A DNA stretch of 64,000 nt from Acanthornis magna. Taxonomy: Eukaryota; Chordata; Aves; Passeriformes; Acanthizidae. Below the pieces are notes generated by a model. It made no database searches and was not told the origin of the DNA. It worked only from the letters and a program-made list of their open reading frames with translations. A program made the translations under genes and the position numbers. Below, in pieces: positions 60,959 through 64,000 of the stretch (the stretch's first letter is position 1; the number at the start of each line of letters is the position of its first letter). Where the stretch lies: NCBI GenBank assembly GCA_036785705.1, contig JAWUZG010000331.1:930001-994000 (forward strand), in the 5' to 3' direction.

Positions 60959-62668
60959 GCACTAAAATACCTTTCCGTGTGCAGCGAGGGGTGCGGGGGA
61001 GCCTTCTGAACTCCCCTGCCCTCAGTCCCTCCCGGGCACGGCCGGGCATTAGCTCGGCTCCCGGGGCTGTGGCCCGGCACCGGCTGCTGCCACAGGGCAC
61101 GGGGTTGCCGCACTCGGCCATTAAACCCAACAGATTTGGGGACGAGGGACAGCCCCAGAAAGCCTCGGCGAGCCCTCGGCAGCTTGGAGCTGCACGAGGC
61201 CCACAAAGGATGCCCTGGACACAGCGATGGCCCCAGCAGCGGCTCTGCCCCCAGCACGGGGCTGTGTCCCACACCCCACGCTCCAGCCCGAGCTTTGGGC
61301 CGCGGCAGCGGAGCTGCTGCACGGAGCTTCCAGCCCCACCAGCCGCACCTCTGATCCCTTGCGACGTGACGGCAGGGACGGGTGTCCGCCGGCGCTCGGG
61401 GTCTGTCAGCTTTTGCAACCCAGAGGGATAAACGGAGTCCAAAGTGGTGTCCATTTCCATCACTTGCCATTTCTCCTTTCTTTTCCATGACGGATTTCAC
61501 AGCGCTTCCTTTCAGCCCAGAGATCTGCCAAACAAAATTCCCGGCTGCCCATGCAGCCCTGCAGCTTTCACAGCACGGGATGGCCCCAGGCTTGATGTCA
61601 GACACAGTCGGGATGGGAGTTCCAAAGAACTGGAGGAGGAGGAGCAGGAGAGGAGGCGAAAGGACAGAGGAACAGGAAGCCCAGGTGGGGAGGAGAGATG
61701 GAGGAGAGGAAGCGGGAGGAAGAGGAAGGATCAAGGGGGTGGAGCAGCAAGAGAAGCAGGAAAAGGAGCTGCCACGTGGTTCCATCTCTTTCTGTGTCCG
61801 CAACCCTCGGCCCCGGGAGTATCGCCCCCCGCATCCCGCAGGTGACCGGGCAGGGGGAGCTCGCCCCAGAGATCTTGGGTGGTGCGTGGGGTTCTTTTTT
61901 TTGGGAGGTGGCGGATTTTTGGAGCTTGTAGGACTCCAGAACCGAGCCCCAAATATTTTTGATTGATCCCGGGAGGGTTTTGGGGTTTTTTTTTTGTGGG
62001 AGAGGGGGCGGATATTTGGATGTTGCAGGACTCTAAATGTGAGTCGCAAATGGCCCTGGGGGGATATAGGGGAGTCCCCGGCACGCGGGTTTTTGGGGGG
62101 TCTCGTTGGCTGACGGGAGAAGTGGGCTGGGGTGGGCTGGGGCCCGGGCAGGGTGGGATGTGGATTGGGGTGTGAGATGAAGTGTGGGGGAGGGGGATGG
62201 GTGGGCTGGGGCCTGGGATGAGGCAGCCGAAGGTTGGGGGTGATGAAGGCGGGGGGACCCCAGTCGTTCGGGGCTTGCGGGGTATCGGCCACCTGTGAGG
62301 GAGTTTTGGGGTAGCCCTAATCCTTCGGGGGTGGCAGTGGCAGCGGGGGACACGTGTCTCCGGCAGCTCTGGAGCCCAGCTGCGCCCCCCTGGGCCCCAG
62401 CGGCGGCGGGAGCGGAATTTGGGGAGGGGGAGGTGTGGGGCGGGCAGGCCGGGCCCCCCCGCTGGGCGCTGTCCCGTTGGGGCCGAGTGCGGGGGGAGCT
62501 GTCCCGCGGGGCCCGGCCCTGCCCGGGCACGGCTGATGCCGCCCGCCCGCGCTCCGCACTGCTCCGGCCTGGTGCTCGCAGTGCCGCGCGGGGCGGGGCC
62601 GCTTTGGGGACCCCCCCAGGGCAGAGCGCGGCTGCTTTGGGGCTCTGGGCAGCTGCCCGGCGCTGGGC

Positions 62669-62739
62669 ATGGGCCGTGTGGGGGCAGCTGGGGCCGTGCT
62701 GGTGGCACTGGTGGTGCTGGCAGTGCCCCCGGCCGCGGG
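62669..62739 (+). pseudogene. MHC class II beta leader exon (exon 1), third copy
   Basis: Encodes the same signal peptide as the copies at 12686 and 30944, with one silent change (valine GTC to GTG) and the same GGG|GTGAGC donor. It lies in the same CpG-rich context. The region that might hold its partner exons lies beyond the window. Confidence 0.6.
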
Positions 62740-64000
62740 GTGAGCGGGGGGCGCGGTGAGAAGGGGGGCGGGGGCTGGGAGCCCAAAGTGAGCGAAATGG
62801 GGATTGGGACCCCCAAAGTGGGCAGGAGGAGTCTGGAAGCCCCAAAACCAATCATGGGAGAGGGGGGTTGGGAATTGAGGGGACGATGGTGAAAGGGATA
62901 GAAGAATAGGGGAAAAGAGGGGTCTGGGACCTCAAAGAGAGTGGGAGGGGGATGGGACATGGAAATTGAGTTGGGAGGGGTCTGTGGGTTGGGAGAAGGC
63001 TGGGAAAGGGGAGGAGAGGGGAGGGAAGGGTGGGGTTGGGATGGAAGAAGGGCAGTTCCATGAGGGTCCAGCCCTGTCCCCCAGCACTCGATCCCCAGAG
63101 CAATTCCCTGGGGCACTGGGGGAGGTGGATCTGCACTGGAGGGGTCCCCAAGCCCCCTGTCCATCCCTGGGGCTGATCGGGGGTTCCCCCCCACCCAGCA
63201 GCCTATGCTGTCCCAGCTGTGGGTCACAGGAAGGTGGGGAGGGGGTTCTAGGGTCAGAGCAGAGAAAGAGCAGGAGTAAGCAGAGAGAAAGTGGAGGAGC
63301 AGGAAAAGGAGTAGGAGGAGAACCTTGAGGTTTCACCACCCACGGTGTCTGCAGCACCCCTGGCTCCGGGATCATTGCCCACCCCACATTCCACAGGTGA
63401 CCAGGGAGGGGGAACTCACCCCAATTCTATCGGGGAGTTGCCAGGAGGGATTTTTTTTTGGAGGAGGAGTGTTTGGAATTAATAGATTCTGGAATCGAGC
63501 CCCAGATATCTTTGCATGTTCCTGGTGGGGATTTTTTGTGCCGGAGGGGATGTTTGGATCTTGTAGGACTGCAAACAGAGCCATAAATGCACCTTGGGGG
63601 AATACTGGGGGGGGTCCATGTGGGAATTACCTGGTACTGGCGGGAGAAGGCATCGGTTTTGGGGATCCCTGGGAGAGCTGTGGGGGTGGAACGCAGGACT
63701 CCCAGAGTGGAGAGAGCAGAGAGGGGCGATAGCGGAGCTGGGGGACCCCCGGCAGCCTGGAGGGGTGGGGGAGCCTGGAGATGAGGCAGGGCCGGGACAC
63801 TGTGACGCTGAAAGGGGCGGTGGAGAGTGGGGGAAGCCCTGAGTGCCTGGAGTGGGGGGAGCCTGAAGAGGGGGACCCTGGGAGCCCTGGGAGCCAAAGC
63901 AGCATCAGGCAAGAAGGGACCCCTGGGACCAGCGAAACCCCATGGCATCCCTAAGCAGGAGCCTGGAGAAGGGGGATCCCCAGGACCCACGGGAGCCCCA

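Larger units (their letters stand above)
58238..64000 (+). repeat. Second copy of segment D plus start of arm B (period about 31.8 kb)
   Basis: Direct copy of 26324-32275. It begins beside the LTR at 57131-58232 and runs off the window end, where the arm B zinc-finger gene would be expected next. Differences are point changes, small indels, a 20-base poly(A) at 60558-60577 and loss of one zinc finger. Confidence 0.9.

Overview
This looks like a GC-rich, repeat-dense window from a bird, most likely a passerine. The signs are CR1 3' ends, an LTR of the common avian type beginning TG(C)CGTGGTTTGAC, PIM-kinase pieces, tandem maestro-HEAT-like (MROH) genes, the C2H2 zinc-finger (ZNF) family with alternating TGERPYEC and TEERPFRC linkers, and pieces of MHC class II beta (MHC IIB) genes. 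Species and chromosome cannot be read from the sequence.

Layout. 1-3.6 kb: defective betaretrovirus-like provirus on the minus strand (gag, dUTPase, protease, RT) interrupted by an LTR-like insert. 3.66-6.76 kb: nothing recognised. 7.1-13.84 kb: arm A of a large inverted duplication (JAK-like pseudo-exons, MHC IIB exon remnants, a zinc-finger gene with a nonsense codon, an MHC IIB leader exon). 13.9-26.3 kb: spacer with microsatellites, a cluster of RFX/X-box-like palindromes, a second defective provirus (dUTPase, integrase C-terminal-like, env; minus strand) between direct repeats, a CR1 end, and PIM-kinase exons. 26.3-29.85 kb: segment D with a truncated zinc-finger gene. 29.85-36.74 kb: arm B, the inverse of arm A, with an intact two-exon, eight-finger ZNF gene. 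36.83-37.97 kb: LTR, tRNA-Trp-type primer-binding site and leader. 38.05-57.13 kb: tandem array of about 9-kb units, two complete and one partial, each complete unit carrying one MROH-like gene on the minus strand. Copy 1 has a premature stop and copy 2 is open through every exon modelled. 57.13-58.23 kb: avian LTR at the exact end of the partial unit. 58.24-64 kb: second copy of segment D plus the start of arm B, so D+B repeats with a period of about 31.8 kb.

The whole is best read as a young segmental amplicon in which MHC-derived exons, a zinc-finger gene and an MROH gene are copied together. Many apparent long ORFs in the C-rich stretches are antisense or compositional and were not annotated. 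The MROH copy 2 (49.48-55.12 kb) and the arm-B ZNF (32.50-33.65 kb) are the best candidates for working genes; nearly everything else is a remnant.
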